The position numbers and the translations under genes are program-made. DNA of 64,000 nucleotides, taken from the NCBI RefSeq assembly GCF_007713735.2, contig NZ_VMNW02000008.1, positions 104,083 through 168,082 on the forward strand, given 5' to 3'. Of this stretch, positions 1 to 7,839 are shown one piece after another. Origin of the DNA: Amycolatopsis acidicola (lineage in GTDB: Bacteria; Actinomycetota; Actinomycetes; Mycobacteriales; Pseudonocardiaceae). A model generated the notes under the pieces. It worked only from the letters and a program-made list of their open reading frames with translations, searched no databases and had not been told where the DNA came from. Position 1 is the first letter of the stretch. Every line of letters begins with the position of its first letter.

Positions 1-1042
1 ACGCCGGTAGCGGTTCGCGGCGTGCCATCGAGCCGAGCACGATCCACGATGGCGCAGGCACGCCGTCACCCGGTGCGTGCAGTTCGATCAGCTTGCGCAG
101 CAGCGCGTCGACGACCGCCGCGAGCAGGTTTCCGATGTGCAGGGCGGGGAGGCCGTTGGCGGCGAGCTCGACCAGCGTGGGCTTGAGCAGCTGACCGGCC
201 TCGCGTAGCCGCGCCACTGTGGTCGCCTGCTCGATCTGCGAGCGGATCAGCAGCGGGGTCCTGATCTCGGCCGCCGCGAAGTCGACCGTGCGCAGGACGC
301 CGACCGCGCTGCCCCGGCCGTCCACGACGACCAGGTGATGCACACCCTTGTCGATCATGCGCGAGAACGCGGCGGCCTGGGAGAACTCCTCGCTGATCGT
401 GACGGCCGGGAAGGACATGATCTGTTCGACCGGCGCCTGCGGAGAGATCTCCCCGGTCGCGACCTTCTCGCGAAAGTCGCGATCGGTGGCGATTCCGAGG
501 CGGCCCGCGCGCCGTAACAGTGCGCACGAGTGCCCGGCCTCGCCGATGCGCCGCGCCGTGTCCGCCACGGTGTCGCCGTGACGCGCCCACACCACGGGAC
601 GCATCAGGGCCGTCGCCGAGGACACCGTGCGGTCGAGGACGTTGCCGCGGGTGAGGCGTTCCCGGCTGATCATCGCGCCGAAATGGGCGAATCTCAGCCT
701 GCCCGGGTCTTTCACCACGGCGCGCGGATCGGGCAACCGCAGGCACAAGGTGTCCTCGACCGCGACGACCGACAATGCGGGCGGCAATCCGGTGAGCACC
801 GAGATGTGCCCGAAGGTGTCGCCGGGGCCGAGCTGGTCGATGACGCGGCCGCGATCGATGACTTCGACGGCGCCGGTGCGCACGACCAGCAAGTGGTCCA
901 GCGCAGGCTCATCGGCCTGGACGATCACCGCGCCCGCGGCGAAGTACTCGACCTCGATCCGGCGCGCGAGCGCCCGCAGATCCTCAGCGTCCAGCGCGTC
1001 ATAAGGTGGCTGGCTGCCCAGGAAGTCGGTGTACTCCTTCAT
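1..1042 (-). CDS. cNMP-binding / CBS-pair / DUF294 signalling protein (3' end outside window)
   Basis: The reading frame starts at the ATG ending at 1042 (MKEYTDFLGSQPPYDAL) and runs open to the window edge, so the C-terminus is missing. Residues about 15-110 form a cyclic-nucleotide-binding domain (HLLVVRTGAVEVIDRG, LGPGDTFGHISVL). Residues about 150-270 form a CBS pair (LRRAGRLGIATDRDFREKV, HLVVVDGRGSAVGVLRTVD). After these comes the start of a DUF294 nucleotidyltransferase-like region with WIVLGSMARRE. The family is predicted to be signalling and resembles PII-uridylyltransferase; targets are generally unknown. It sits 30 bp downstream of a DapA-family gene on the same strand and may be the last gene of that operon. 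The family call is solid; the role here is not known. Confidence 0.85.
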   Translation of the reverse strand, partial: MKEYTDFLGSQPPYDALDAEDLRALARRIEVEYFAAGAVIVQADEPALDHLLVVRTGAVEVIDRGRVIDQLGPGDTFGHISVLTGLPPALSVVAVEDTLCLRLPDPRAVVKDPGRLRFAHFGAMISRERLTRGNVLDRTVSSATALMRPVVWARHGDTVADTARRIGEAGHSCALLRRAGRLGIATDRDFREKVATGEISPQAPVEQIMSFPAVTISEEFSQAAAFSRMIDKGVHHLVVVDGRGSAVGVLRTVDFAAAEIRTPLLIRSQIEQATTVARLREAGQLLKPTLVELAANGLPALHIGNLLAAVVDALLRKLIELHAPGDGVPAPSWIVLGSMARREPLPA

Positions 1043-1072
1043 CCCGCGTCCTTTCACGACTCCCGGGGACGA

Positions 1073-2002
1073 CTACGGTGCCGGCGTCAGCAGACCGGAA
1101 TCGGTCTCGCGGACCGCCTGTGCGATGCGACGTCGCACCGCGGGCGCCAGGGACTTGACCGGTTTCCGCACCGGCCCCGCGTGGAGCCCGATCTCCTCGC
1201 ACGCCGCCTTCACCCCGGCGGTGTAGGACACGCTGCCGACGGCTTCGAACAGGGGCCCCAGCCGCGTCATGACTGCCGCGACCTCGTCGTGGTCCCCGCT
1301 TCGCGCGGCCTTGCCGATCCGCGCGAGGCCGGGAGCGGCGAAATTGCCCGCACCGAGAATGAAGTCGGCGATCCCCAGTCCGGCCGCCGCCGGCGCCAGA
1401 TTCTCCTGCCCGCAGACGGTGACGATGTCACCACTGGCGGCGAATGCTTCCAATTCCTCGGGTACACCCGAGGAATCCTTGACCTGCGTCACCGCCGGTA
1501 CAGCCGCGCGCAGCCGCCGAATGAACTCGGCAGTGTAGGAAACCCCTGACGCGTCAGGGTAGTTGTACGCCAGCAGCGGCAATCCGGGCGCGGCGGCGGA
1601 GACATCGCGGTGATAGGTGATCAGGTCGTCGTCATCGAGCGGGCCATAATACGGCGGCGCGACCAGCAAGGCGTCCACCTCATAACTCGCGGCATGGCGT
1701 GCCAGCGCCGTGGCTACGGCAGTCGAGGTGTGTCCTACTTGGACGGTCACTTTCGTCCTGCCGCGCGCGACCCTCGCCACAACCTCGAGCGCGTACATCC
1801 GCTCGACCTCGGTCAGGGACGGGAATTCACCGGTACTCCCGCACACCACGACGCCGTCGACACCGGCCGCCACCTGAGCTTCGACCAATCGCTCCAACGC
1901 GGCGCGATCGGGCCGCCCATCCTCGTCAAACGGGGTGACGAGAGCCGTGAAGACCCCACGCGGCCCCACGGCTCCCGTCCCCCGGGCCTCGACGACGGTC
2001 AC
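1073..2002 (-). CDS. DapA-family (class I aldolase/dehydratase) lyase A
   Basis: 309 residues, typical for the dihydrodipicolinate synthase/N-acetylneuraminate lyase family. Visible landmarks are GSTGEF near residue 55, YNYP with the catalytic Tyr, and the Schiff-base lysine in TQVKDSSG. A GTG start at 2002 overlaps the stop of the upstream gene by one base (TAGTG), which implies translational coupling to lyase B. The family cleaves or dehydrates 2-keto acids. Next to an aldehyde dehydrogenase and a GntR regulator, likely products are alpha-ketoglutarate semialdehyde or pyruvate, as in hydroxyproline or deoxy-sugar-acid breakdown. True lysine biosynthesis is unlikely because there are three such genes in a catabolic setting. 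The substrate cannot be read from the sequence. Confidence 0.88.
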   Translation of the reverse strand: MTVVEARGTGAVGPRGVFTALVTPFDEDGRPDRAALERLVEAQVAAGVDGVVVCGSTGEFPSLTEVERMYALEVVARVARGRTKVTVQVGHTSTAVATALARHAASYEVDALLVAPPYYGPLDDDDLITYHRDVSAAAPGLPLLAYNYPDASGVSYTAEFIRRLRAAVPAVTQVKDSSGVPEELEAFAASGDIVTVCGQENLAPAAAGLGIADFILGAGNFAAPGLARIGKAARSGDHDEVAAVMTRLGPLFEAVGSVSYTAGVKAACEEIGLHAGPVRKPVKSLAPAVRRRIAQAVRETDSGLLTPAP

Positions 2003-2892
2003 TACGCGGCGGCGGGCACGGCGGTCAGCGCCAGTTCCACGTCCTTGATCACCTGCGCGCGGTCCTCAGCGCTCAGCGGCGACCGCGGCGGACGGCAGGG
2101 ACCCGCATACCGGCCCACGACCTCCTGCGACACCTTGATGGCCTGCACGAAGTTGTGCTTGGTGTCCCAGGTGAGCGCTGCCTGCAGCTTCGCGTAGAGC
2201 TCCCGCACCTCGGCGAGCTTGCCCTCGCGGGCCAGCGACCACAACGCGGCGCACGCCTGCGGGATCGAGTTGGAGAAACCGCCGATCCAGCCGACGGCAC
2301 CCATCAGGGCCGCCTCGACCACCACGTCATCGGCCCCAGCCAGCACGTCCAGCCGCGGCGCCGTGCGCTGGATGGCGGTGATGCGGCGGATATCGCCGGA
2401 AAACTCCTTGACCGCCACCACTTCTTCGATCTCCGCGAGACGCGCGAACAGGTCCGCGGTGATGTCGATCCGGGTGTCGTAAGGGTTGTTGTAGGCAACG
2501 ATCGGCAGACCCGCGCGCGCGACCTCGCGGTAGTGGTCGACCACCTCGTCGTCGTTGGCACGGTAGGAGTTCGGCGGCAGGGCGAGCACAGCGTGAGCCC
2601 CGGCCTCACGAGCGTCCTCGGCCCAGCGCAGCGATTCGGCGGAACCGTAAGCACCCACACCGGCGATGACGCTGAAGCCTTCGGGTGCCGCTTCGAGTAC
2701 GGCCCGCAGAACCTGCTTGCGCTCATCCACCGTGAGGACCTGGTACTCGCCCAGCGAGCCGTTCGGGCACGCGCCATCGACGCCGTTCGCGGCCAGGAAA
2801 GCGATGTGTTCCTGCAGACGGTCGAAGTTGATCGAGAGATCGTCGTTCAGCGGGAGCGTGTTCGCCACGACGATGCCATGCCAGGGGCGCAT
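2002..2892 (-). CDS. DapA-family lyase B
   Basis: 296 residues from the ATG at 2892 (MRPWHGIVVANTLPL). That start has an AAAGGA ribosome-binding site about 7 bases upstream; a TTG at 2907 is less likely. Family landmarks are PNGSLGEYQVL (in place of the usual GTTGE), YNNPYDTR and the Schiff-base lysine in VAVKEFSGD. It is only distantly related to the neighbouring lyase A. It is first in a two-gene operon and sits just downstream of an ACCGGT palindrome (about 2917-2928), so control by the neighbouring GntR protein is likely. A decayed copy of its 5' end lies at about 36095-36280. Candidate roles are 1-pyrroline-4-hydroxy-2-carboxylate deaminase or 2-keto-3-deoxy acid dehydratase (inference). 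Confidence 0.88.
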   Translation of the reverse strand: MRPWHGIVVANTLPLNDDLSINFDRLQEHIAFLAANGVDGACPNGSLGEYQVLTVDERKQVLRAVLEAAPEGFSVIAGVGAYGSAESLRWAEDAREAGAHAVLALPPNSYRANDDEVVDHYREVARAGLPIVAYNNPYDTRIDITADLFARLAEIEEVVAVKEFSGDIRRITAIQRTAPRLDVLAGADDVVVEAALMGAVGWIGGFSNSIPQACAALWSLAREGKLAEVRELYAKLQAALTWDTKHNFVQAIKVSQEVVGRYAGPCRPPRSPLSAEDRAQVIKDVELALTAVPAAA

Positions 2893-2912
2893 GAGAGTCC
2901 TTTCCAACAGCG

Positions 2913-2940
2913 GTACGTAACCGGTAATATACTACATACA
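2913..2940. promoter_or_regulatory. Putative GntR/FCD operator upstream of lyase B
   Basis: The stretch ACGTAACCGGTAATATACTA carries a palindromic ACCGGT core about 30 bp upstream of the lyase B start. Nearly the same block (ACGTAACCGGTAACATGCTA) recurs at about 36301-36320 beside the second GntR gene, in front of the decayed lyase copy. Conservation between the copies, while the genes around it decayed, supports a binding site. Which protein binds is inference. Confidence 0.55.
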
Positions 2941-3015
2941 ACTACCTGTGTATACCGGGAACTTGGTGATTTTCGAGCGCTCCACGCTCACCGAGGCGCG
3001 CTGAGCGGCAAAAGA

Positions 3016-3036
3016 GCCAGGACGCCACGTCCTGGC
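3016..3036 (-). terminator. Hairpin terminator of the GntR gene
   Basis: On the minus strand an 8-bp stem (GCCAGGAC / GTCCTGGC) with a 5-base loop is followed by TCTTTTGC. It lies about 60 bp past the GntR stop codon. This fits an intrinsic terminator that separates the regulator from the lyase operon. Confidence 0.6.
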
Positions 3037-3097
3037 CCGGAATCGCAGCGGTCAGCCGAGCTGCCCGGCATTCCCGGGCGGCGGAGTGCCGAGAACG

Positions 3098-3769
3098 TCA
3101 GTCCCCCTCGGGCTTGTTCCATTCCCCGCGGATGTGGCTGAGATGCTGGCGCATCAGTTCCTCCGCTCGCCCGGCATCACCGGCGACCACGGCGTCGAGA
3201 ATGGGCCGGTGTTCCTCCGCCGATTTGACCAGCCGGCCTTGCTGGCTCAGGACACCGAGCCCTTTCTGCGGCGTCTTGTCGCGCAAGTTCTCGACGATGC
3301 TCGTCAAATGGTCGTTTCCCAGCATCGCCAGCAGACCCAGGTGGAACTGCCGATCGGCGTCGATGTACAGCACGAGGTCCTCGTCCCGGGCGCCGCGCAC
3401 GATGTCATCGGCCAGCGCGCCGAACTCGCCGGCCCTGGCGGCGACCTTGCCCGTCCGGGCCAGTTGCCCCATCGCCGGGACCTCCAGCATGACCCGCACC
3501 TGGTAAATGTCGGCCAGGTCCTTGTCGCTGATCGGGACGACCCGGTAGCCGCGGTTGCGGACCGGCTCCATGAGGCCCTGCTGGACCAGCGTGAGCATCG
3601 CCTCGCGGACAGGGCTGTTCGAGACGCCCAGCGTCGCGGCAAGACCGGCGGCCGAGTAGATCTCGCCCGGCTTGATCTCGCCCGCGATCAGCCCTTTGCG
3701 GATCACCACGAGCGCCTGCTCGCGCAGGCTCTCGTGGCGCTGCAGATGACTGCCTGACTGAACGGTCAT
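3098..3769 (-). CDS. GntR-family regulator, FCD/FadR subfamily (copy 1)
   Basis: 223 residues from the ATG at 3769, which has a strong GGGGAGGAG site; a GTG two codons earlier is possible. Residues about 10-75 are the winged helix-turn-helix (YSAAGLAATLGVSNSPVREA). The rest is the helical FCD ligand-binding domain with the expected metal-ligand pattern (DRQFHLGLLAMLGN, EEHRPILDAV). The partner gene at 36449-37120 encodes a gap-free homologue of the same length; I count 36 differences in 223 residues, about 84% identity. A TTACCGGTAA palindrome lies about 50 bp upstream, which suggests autoregulation. It probably controls lyases A/B and the ALDH. FCD proteins usually sense small carboxylates; the ligand is unknown. 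Confidence 0.92.
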   Translation of the reverse strand: MTVQSGSHLQRHESLREQALVVIRKGLIAGEIKPGEIYSAAGLAATLGVSNSPVREAMLTLVQQGLMEPVRNRGYRVVPISDKDLADIYQVRVMLEVPAMGQLARTGKVAARAGEFGALADDIVRGARDEDLVLYIDADRQFHLGLLAMLGNDHLTSIVENLRDKTPQKGLGVLSQQGRLVKSAEEHRPILDAVVAGDAGRAEELMRQHLSHIRGEWNKPEGD

Positions 3770-3818
3770 GAACACTCCTCCCCACTGGACGCCGCATGCC
3801 TCCGTGGCTTTTAGTCAA

Positions 3819-3833
3819 ATGTTACCGGTAAAC
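3819..3833. promoter_or_regulatory. Putative autoregulatory operator of GntR copy 1
   Basis: ATGTTACCGGTAAAC contains the perfect 10-bp palindrome TTACCGGTAA at 3822-3831, about 50 bp upstream of the GntR start. The second GntR gene has the same element at the same place (37173-37184), there as a perfect 12-bp palindrome. Confidence 0.6.
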
Positions 3834-3855
3834 CATGGCACGCCGGGCCAAGGCC

Positions 3856-3887
3856 GGTCGTCCCGGTCGAGGGAAACCAGGACGACC
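3856..3887 (-). terminator. Possible hairpin terminator of the aldehyde dehydrogenase
   Basis: An 8-bp inverted repeat (GGTCGTCC / GGACGACC) with a 16-base loop lies directly after the ALDH stop codon. There is no T-run, so this is a weak call. Confidence 0.3.
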
Positions 3888-3898
3888 AGCGAGAACCG

Positions 3899-5377
3899 TC
3901 AGTGGTCGAGTGAGAACCAGGTCGTCTTGAGTTCCGTGTACTGCTCGAATGCCTCGAGCCCCTTGTCGTGCCCGCCGAACCCGGAGGTCTTGAACCCGCC
4001 GAACGGCGTGGTGATGTCACCTTCGCCGTAGCAGTTCACGGTAACCGTGCCGGCGTCCACGAGCCCGGACACACGGTGCGCCCTGCCCAGGTCGTGAGTG
4101 AACACCGACGCCGCGAGTCCGTATTCGGTGCCGTTGGCGAGCTCGACAGCCTGCTCCTCGGTGTCGAAGGTCAGCACCGAGACCACAGGCCCGAAAATCT
4201 CCTCGCGAGCCACGGCCATGTCCGGCCTGACGTTGTCGAGCACGGTCGGCTCGACGAACCAGCCGCCCGTCTCCTCGAGGATCCGGTTGCCGCCGTAGGC
4301 GACCGTCGCCCCCTCCGCGCGGGCACCGTCGATGTAGCGCAGGATGCGCTCCAGCGCACTGGGCTCGATCACCGGCCCCAGCTTGGTGTCGCGGTCAGCC
4401 GGGCTGCCGACCTTCCATTCCGCCAGCTTGTCGACGACGGCGGCCACGAGCCGGTCATGCGCCGGCGCTTCGACGAGAATGCGCGAGCCCGCGGTGCAGT
4501 TTTGGCCGGTGTTCCAGAAGGCCGCGCCTACAAGCTCCTCGGCGACGTAGTCGACGTCACGCTCCACCGCGTCCGCGAACACGATCTGCGGGCTCTTACC
4601 ACCGCATTCCAGGCCTACCGCCTTGAGATTGCTGTCGGCGGCGTAGCGGAGGAACTCCCGCCCGACCGCCGTAGAGCCGGTGAACGCGACGACGTCGACA
4701 TCCGGGTGCAGTCCCAGCGCCTTGCCCGCGACCTCACCCCGGCCCGGCAGCACACTCAGCACCCCCGCGGGGACACCGGCCTCGAGCGCCAGTTCGGCGA
4801 TGCGCAAGGTGGAAAGCGGCGCCTGCTCCGGCGGCTTGATGATCACCGAGTTGCCGGCGGCCAGCGCGGGTCCGAGCTTCCACGACAGGGTCGCGGCCGG
4901 GAAGTTCCACGGCAGGACCGCGGCCACCACACCCCGCGGCTGCCGGGTGATCAACGCGAGGCTGTCGGACCCGGTCGGCGATACCTTGCCGAAAACCTTG
5001 TCAAGGCTTTCGGCATACCAGCGCAAGGTCGCGACCACATCAGGCAGGTCGAGGGTCTCGCAGTCGGTGATGGGCTTGCCCGCGTTGACCGAATCGAGGT
5101 AGGCGAGCTGGTGGAGGTTCTGCTCGACCAGATCCGCGAACCGCAGCATCACCGACTTGCGCTCGGCGGGCGCGAGGCCGGACCAGGCGCCCTCGGCGAA
5201 GGCGCGGCGGGCCGCGGCGACCGCGCGGTCGACGTCTTCCGGACCCGCCGCCGCGACATGAGCGAGGACCTCCCCGGTGGCCGGGTTGTAGGTCTCCAAC
5301 GTCTCACCGGACGCGGCATCGACGAACTTGCCGTCGATGAGCGCCTGGGTCGGCGTCGTGATCGTGGCCTGCGACAT
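3899..5377 (-). CDS. NAD(P)-dependent aldehyde dehydrogenase (cassette copy 1)
   Basis: 492 residues, the usual length for the ALDH superfamily. The catalytic Cys is in FWNTGQNCTAGSR, the general-base Glu in LECGGKSPQIV, and the cofactor-binding FTGSTAVGREF and the EEIFGPVVSV motif are present. The ATG at 5377 follows GAAGGGTGCGAG. Together with the neighbouring DapA lyases it would suit alpha-ketoglutarate semialdehyde or an aminoaldehyde/betaine aldehyde; the sequence alone does not decide. It is transcribed toward the GntR gene but has its own upstream region with an imperfect TCGGTTA...TTACCGA repeat. A degenerate copy lies at about 37250-37570 next to GntR copy 2. Confidence 0.92.
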   Translation of the reverse strand: MSQATITTPTQALIDGKFVDAASGETLETYNPATGEVLAHVAAAGPEDVDRAVAAARRAFAEGAWSGLAPAERKSVMLRFADLVEQNLHQLAYLDSVNAGKPITDCETLDLPDVVATLRWYAESLDKVFGKVSPTGSDSLALITRQPRGVVAAVLPWNFPAATLSWKLGPALAAGNSVIIKPPEQAPLSTLRIAELALEAGVPAGVLSVLPGRGEVAGKALGLHPDVDVVAFTGSTAVGREFLRYAADSNLKAVGLECGGKSPQIVFADAVERDVDYVAEELVGAAFWNTGQNCTAGSRILVEAPAHDRLVAAVVDKLAEWKVGSPADRDTKLGPVIEPSALERILRYIDGARAEGATVAYGGNRILEETGGWFVEPTVLDNVRPDMAVAREEIFGPVVSVLTFDTEEQAVELANGTEYGLAASVFTHDLGRAHRVSGLVDAGTVTVNCYGEGDITTPFGGFKTSGFGGHDKGLEAFEQYTELKTTWFSLDH

Positions 5378-5393
5378 CTCGCACCCTTCGTAG

Positions 5394-5418
5394 TCGGTTA
5401 CACTTTACACATTACCGA
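5394..5418. promoter_or_regulatory. Imperfect inverted repeat upstream of ALDH
   Basis: TCGGTTA and TTACCGA half-sites, separated by about 11 bases, lie directly upstream of the ALDH start. They resemble halves of the ACCGGT-type operators at the other cassette genes. Weak by itself; listed because of the family pattern. Confidence 0.35.
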
Positions 5419-5441
5419 TGACTAATCTAGCAGATCAGATC

Positions 5442-6776
5442 TCAGTGCGGTTCCTGCTGGGCATCCTGCTTTTCGGGCACCGCCGCGTAGGCAACGGTGC
5501 GCAGGCTCCGGGTCTCGCGAGCCAGCACGATCGCGGTGATGGTCACGAGCCCGAGCATCCCGATGTAGACGTAAACGAGCGACAGCGAATCGCCACCGGC
5601 ACCGAAGAGTGCCGTGGCGATGAACGGGGCGAGACCACCCGCGAACACCGCGCCGACGTTGGAACTGATCGCGGTCCCGCTGAACCGGAACTCGGTCGGG
5701 AACAGTTCGGCGAACCACGACGGCTCCACCGAGAGCATGGGAGCCATCCCGAACGCGTAGGCGGCCATGAAGGCCAGCCAGATCGGCCCTGTCTGCCCGG
5801 ATCCGACAAGCAGGAAGAACGGGACGTAGAACGCCAGCATGAAGCAGGCACCGCCGGCGAACACCTTTTTCCTGCCCACCAGGTCGGACACGTATCCCCA
5901 CAAGGGAATCATCGGGATCGCCACCGCCGAAGCGAGGAACACCCCCAGAGTCGTCACCGTCGAGGACGCATGGCCGGTTGTCTCCGCGTAGGTGACGGCG
6001 AACGCCGTAATGAGATAGGCGGACGCGTTCTCCAGGATGCGGAGACCGACGACGGTCGCGACACTCCTCCACTGCGACCGCAGCGACTCGCGGAGCGACG
6101 GCGGTCGAGTCCCCTCCCCCTGGACAGCCTGGAACGCGGGCGTCTCCTCCACCGCGCGGCGGATGATCAGGCTTCCCACAACAGCGAGCACGCTGACCAG
6201 GAAAGGGATCCGCCAGCCCCACGAAGAGAAGCTCGCGTCGGACATCGTCGCCGACATCAGGGTGAACAGGCCCGCCGCGGGCAACGTTCCGATGTACTCC
6301 CCGGAGTTGATCATGCTGGAGAAGAAGCCGCGCCGGTGCTCGGGCGCGTATTCCAGGACGAGCACCGCGGACCCGCTCCACTCACCGCCGACCCCGATGC
6401 CCTGAACGACGCGCAGCAGGACCAGGAGGATCGGCGAGATGACGCCGACCTGGTCGTAGGTCGGAAGCAGGCCGATCGCGACGGTGCCCAGCCCCATCAC
6501 CAGAATCGTGATCACGAGGGTCGGCGACCTGCCGATCCGGTCCCCGAGCCTGCCGAACACGAGCCCACCCACCGGGCGGGCGACGAAACCGACCGCGAAG
6601 GTGCCGAACGACGCGAGCAGCCCGACGAAATCGGACGCGCCCGGGAAGAACACGTGGGGGAACACGAGGGCGGCGGCGAGCCCGTAGAGATAGAAGTCGT
6701 ACCACTCCAGCGCCTGACCACTGATACTCGCGATCAGTGCCCGCTTGAACGGCCGGGCGGGCCGGGTTGCAGTCAT
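5442..6776 (-). CDS. MHS-family MFS transporter (metabolite:H+ symporter) 1
   Basis: 444 residues from the ATG at 6776 (MTATRPARPFKRALIASISG). A start at 6911 would add 45 residues with no similarity to the family N-terminus. The protein has 12 predicted membrane segments, the family N-terminal motif QALEWYDFYLYGLAAAL, and the loop 2-3 motif ARPVGGLVFGRLGDRIGR. MHS carriers take up organic acids and osmolytes (shikimate, proline/betaine, alpha-ketoglutarate) with protons. It lies 65 bp upstream of the ALDH on the same strand, so it is a candidate importer for the DapA/ALDH substrate. An inverted repeat around ACCGG (6952-6970) lies upstream. Confidence 0.88.
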   Translation of the reverse strand: MTATRPARPFKRALIASISGQALEWYDFYLYGLAAALVFPHVFFPGASDFVGLLASFGTFAVGFVARPVGGLVFGRLGDRIGRSPTLVITILVMGLGTVAIGLLPTYDQVGVISPILLVLLRVVQGIGVGGEWSGSAVLVLEYAPEHRRGFFSSMINSGEYIGTLPAAGLFTLMSATMSDASFSSWGWRIPFLVSVLAVVGSLIIRRAVEETPAFQAVQGEGTRPPSLRESLRSQWRSVATVVGLRILENASAYLITAFAVTYAETTGHASSTVTTLGVFLASAVAIPMIPLWGYVSDLVGRKKVFAGGACFMLAFYVPFFLLVGSGQTGPIWLAFMAAYAFGMAPMLSVEPSWFAELFPTEFRFSGTAISSNVGAVFAGGLAPFIATALFGAGGDSLSLVYVYIGMLGLVTITAIVLARETRSLRTVAYAAVPEKQDAQQEPH

Positions 6777-6951
6777 CGTCAGCCAATCCGTTGTCAGGAG
6801 CGCGGCCGGTCCGCGGACCGGTGGTGGACGAGGAGGAAGACGGGTTCCGCGTGCCACCCATGCCAAGAGCCTCGCCGCCGGGCACCCAGCGGATGCGCGA
6901 CCACCGGGCACCCGACCGCAGGGGTCGAAACATCCGAGCCATCAGTAAAAT

Positions 6952-6970
6952 GTGACCGATAACCGGTCAC
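6952..6970. promoter_or_regulatory. Inverted repeat, probable operator for MHS transporter 1
   Basis: GTGACCG and CGGTCAC form a perfect 7-bp inverted repeat around a 5-base spacer (ATAAC). The repeat also contains an internal AACCGGT. It lies about 175 bp upstream of the transporter start and matches the ACCGGT theme of the GntR operators. Confidence 0.5.
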
Positions 6971-7486
6971 TATAGCCAAGAGAAGCCGGGACGCCAAGAC
7001 TTCACTTGCCCCCGGCGCATCCTGGCATCCGCATTCGCCCGCGGTCCTCGCGCGCGTGACCAACCCGGCACACCTGCCACTCCTTGACAGTGATAGATGA
7101 CACGTAGAGTATTACCGTTCACGTAACCGATGACGTGGGGAGCGCCCGTGGATCCTCGACCCGGCGGCCGAGAGGCGACCCACCCTTCCCTGCGCCCGGC
7201 GTCCTGTCCGCGCCCACGAAGTCCTGGGCTGCCGATTCCTTTCGGCCGCACGGGCGGGGAACGCCGTAACACGTCTGTCATGAAATCGAATGGATCGGGC
7301 ACTCGTTTTAACCTGACGGCGCTTGCAAATTCTCCCCATGCGCTTGAGGCTGTCTTCACGGCAACGCCTGATCGACGATCGAGTAGTCTTCCGCAAATCG
7401 CGTCACTGACCGAAACGCACGCGGATGACGCTGATCGCGGTAATTCCAGGATGATCCGACGATCACCGGACGAGGAGGAGATTTCG

Positions 7487-7552
7487 GTGACGCCCCCGAC
7501 CTCGAACCTTCGTACCAACTGGGTGCATCGCGCGCTCTCGGGTTACAACTAG
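7487..7552 (+). CDS. Possible 21-residue leader or gene remnant
   Basis: A GTG start six bases after GAGGAGGAG opens a 22-codon frame (MTPPTSNLRTNWVHRALSGYN) that ends in TAG. The ribosome-binding site is strong, but there is no recognisable family and no attenuator-like hairpin after it. It could be a leader peptide, a remnant of a longer gene or chance. Confidence 0.2.
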   Translation: MTPPTSNLRTNWVHRALSGYN

Positions 7553-7839
7553 CCTTCCGGCACCTCTTGGGCGCCCTCATGGCGTTCTGCGCACCTGCTT
7601 GACTCCCGCTGCACCGGGCCACATTGATGATGTCCGCCCGAGGGTTCGCCTGCAGCGATGAGACAGCGGCGCTTCGCGGCCATTCAGGGTTGTCTTCAAT
7701 TCATCACGAGCACGACATTCCGCGCGTTCGGAAATCCAAGGGCCGTGCCGACGCGCGGACATTTTCCGTGCACGATTCTCCCCGTTCATGGATTCATCGT
7801 TCTCGTGACCGACCATCTCACCCCTCGATAGGAGCCGAC

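Larger units (their letters stand above)
6777..7839. other. 1.06 kb intergenic region between divergent transporters
   Basis: No convincing full-length gene is present. The candidate frames here have irregular codon use and no family resemblance. It holds an inverted repeat at 6952-6970, a second GTAACCG-type sequence at about 7118-7128, and a 22-codon ORF with a strong ribosome-binding site (7487-7552). It must contain the promoters of both flanking transporters and could include a lost gene. Confidence 0.6.

Noticed and set aside
1073..2892. Lysine-biosynthesis dapA
   Set aside because: DapA motifs are there, but three such genes in catabolic operons with GntR, ALDH and racemase-type partners argue for other keto-acid lyases.
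6970..7518. A 182-residue minus-strand ORF in the transporter gap
   Set aside because: Irregular codon use, no motif, crosses the likely promoter of the neighbouring genes.
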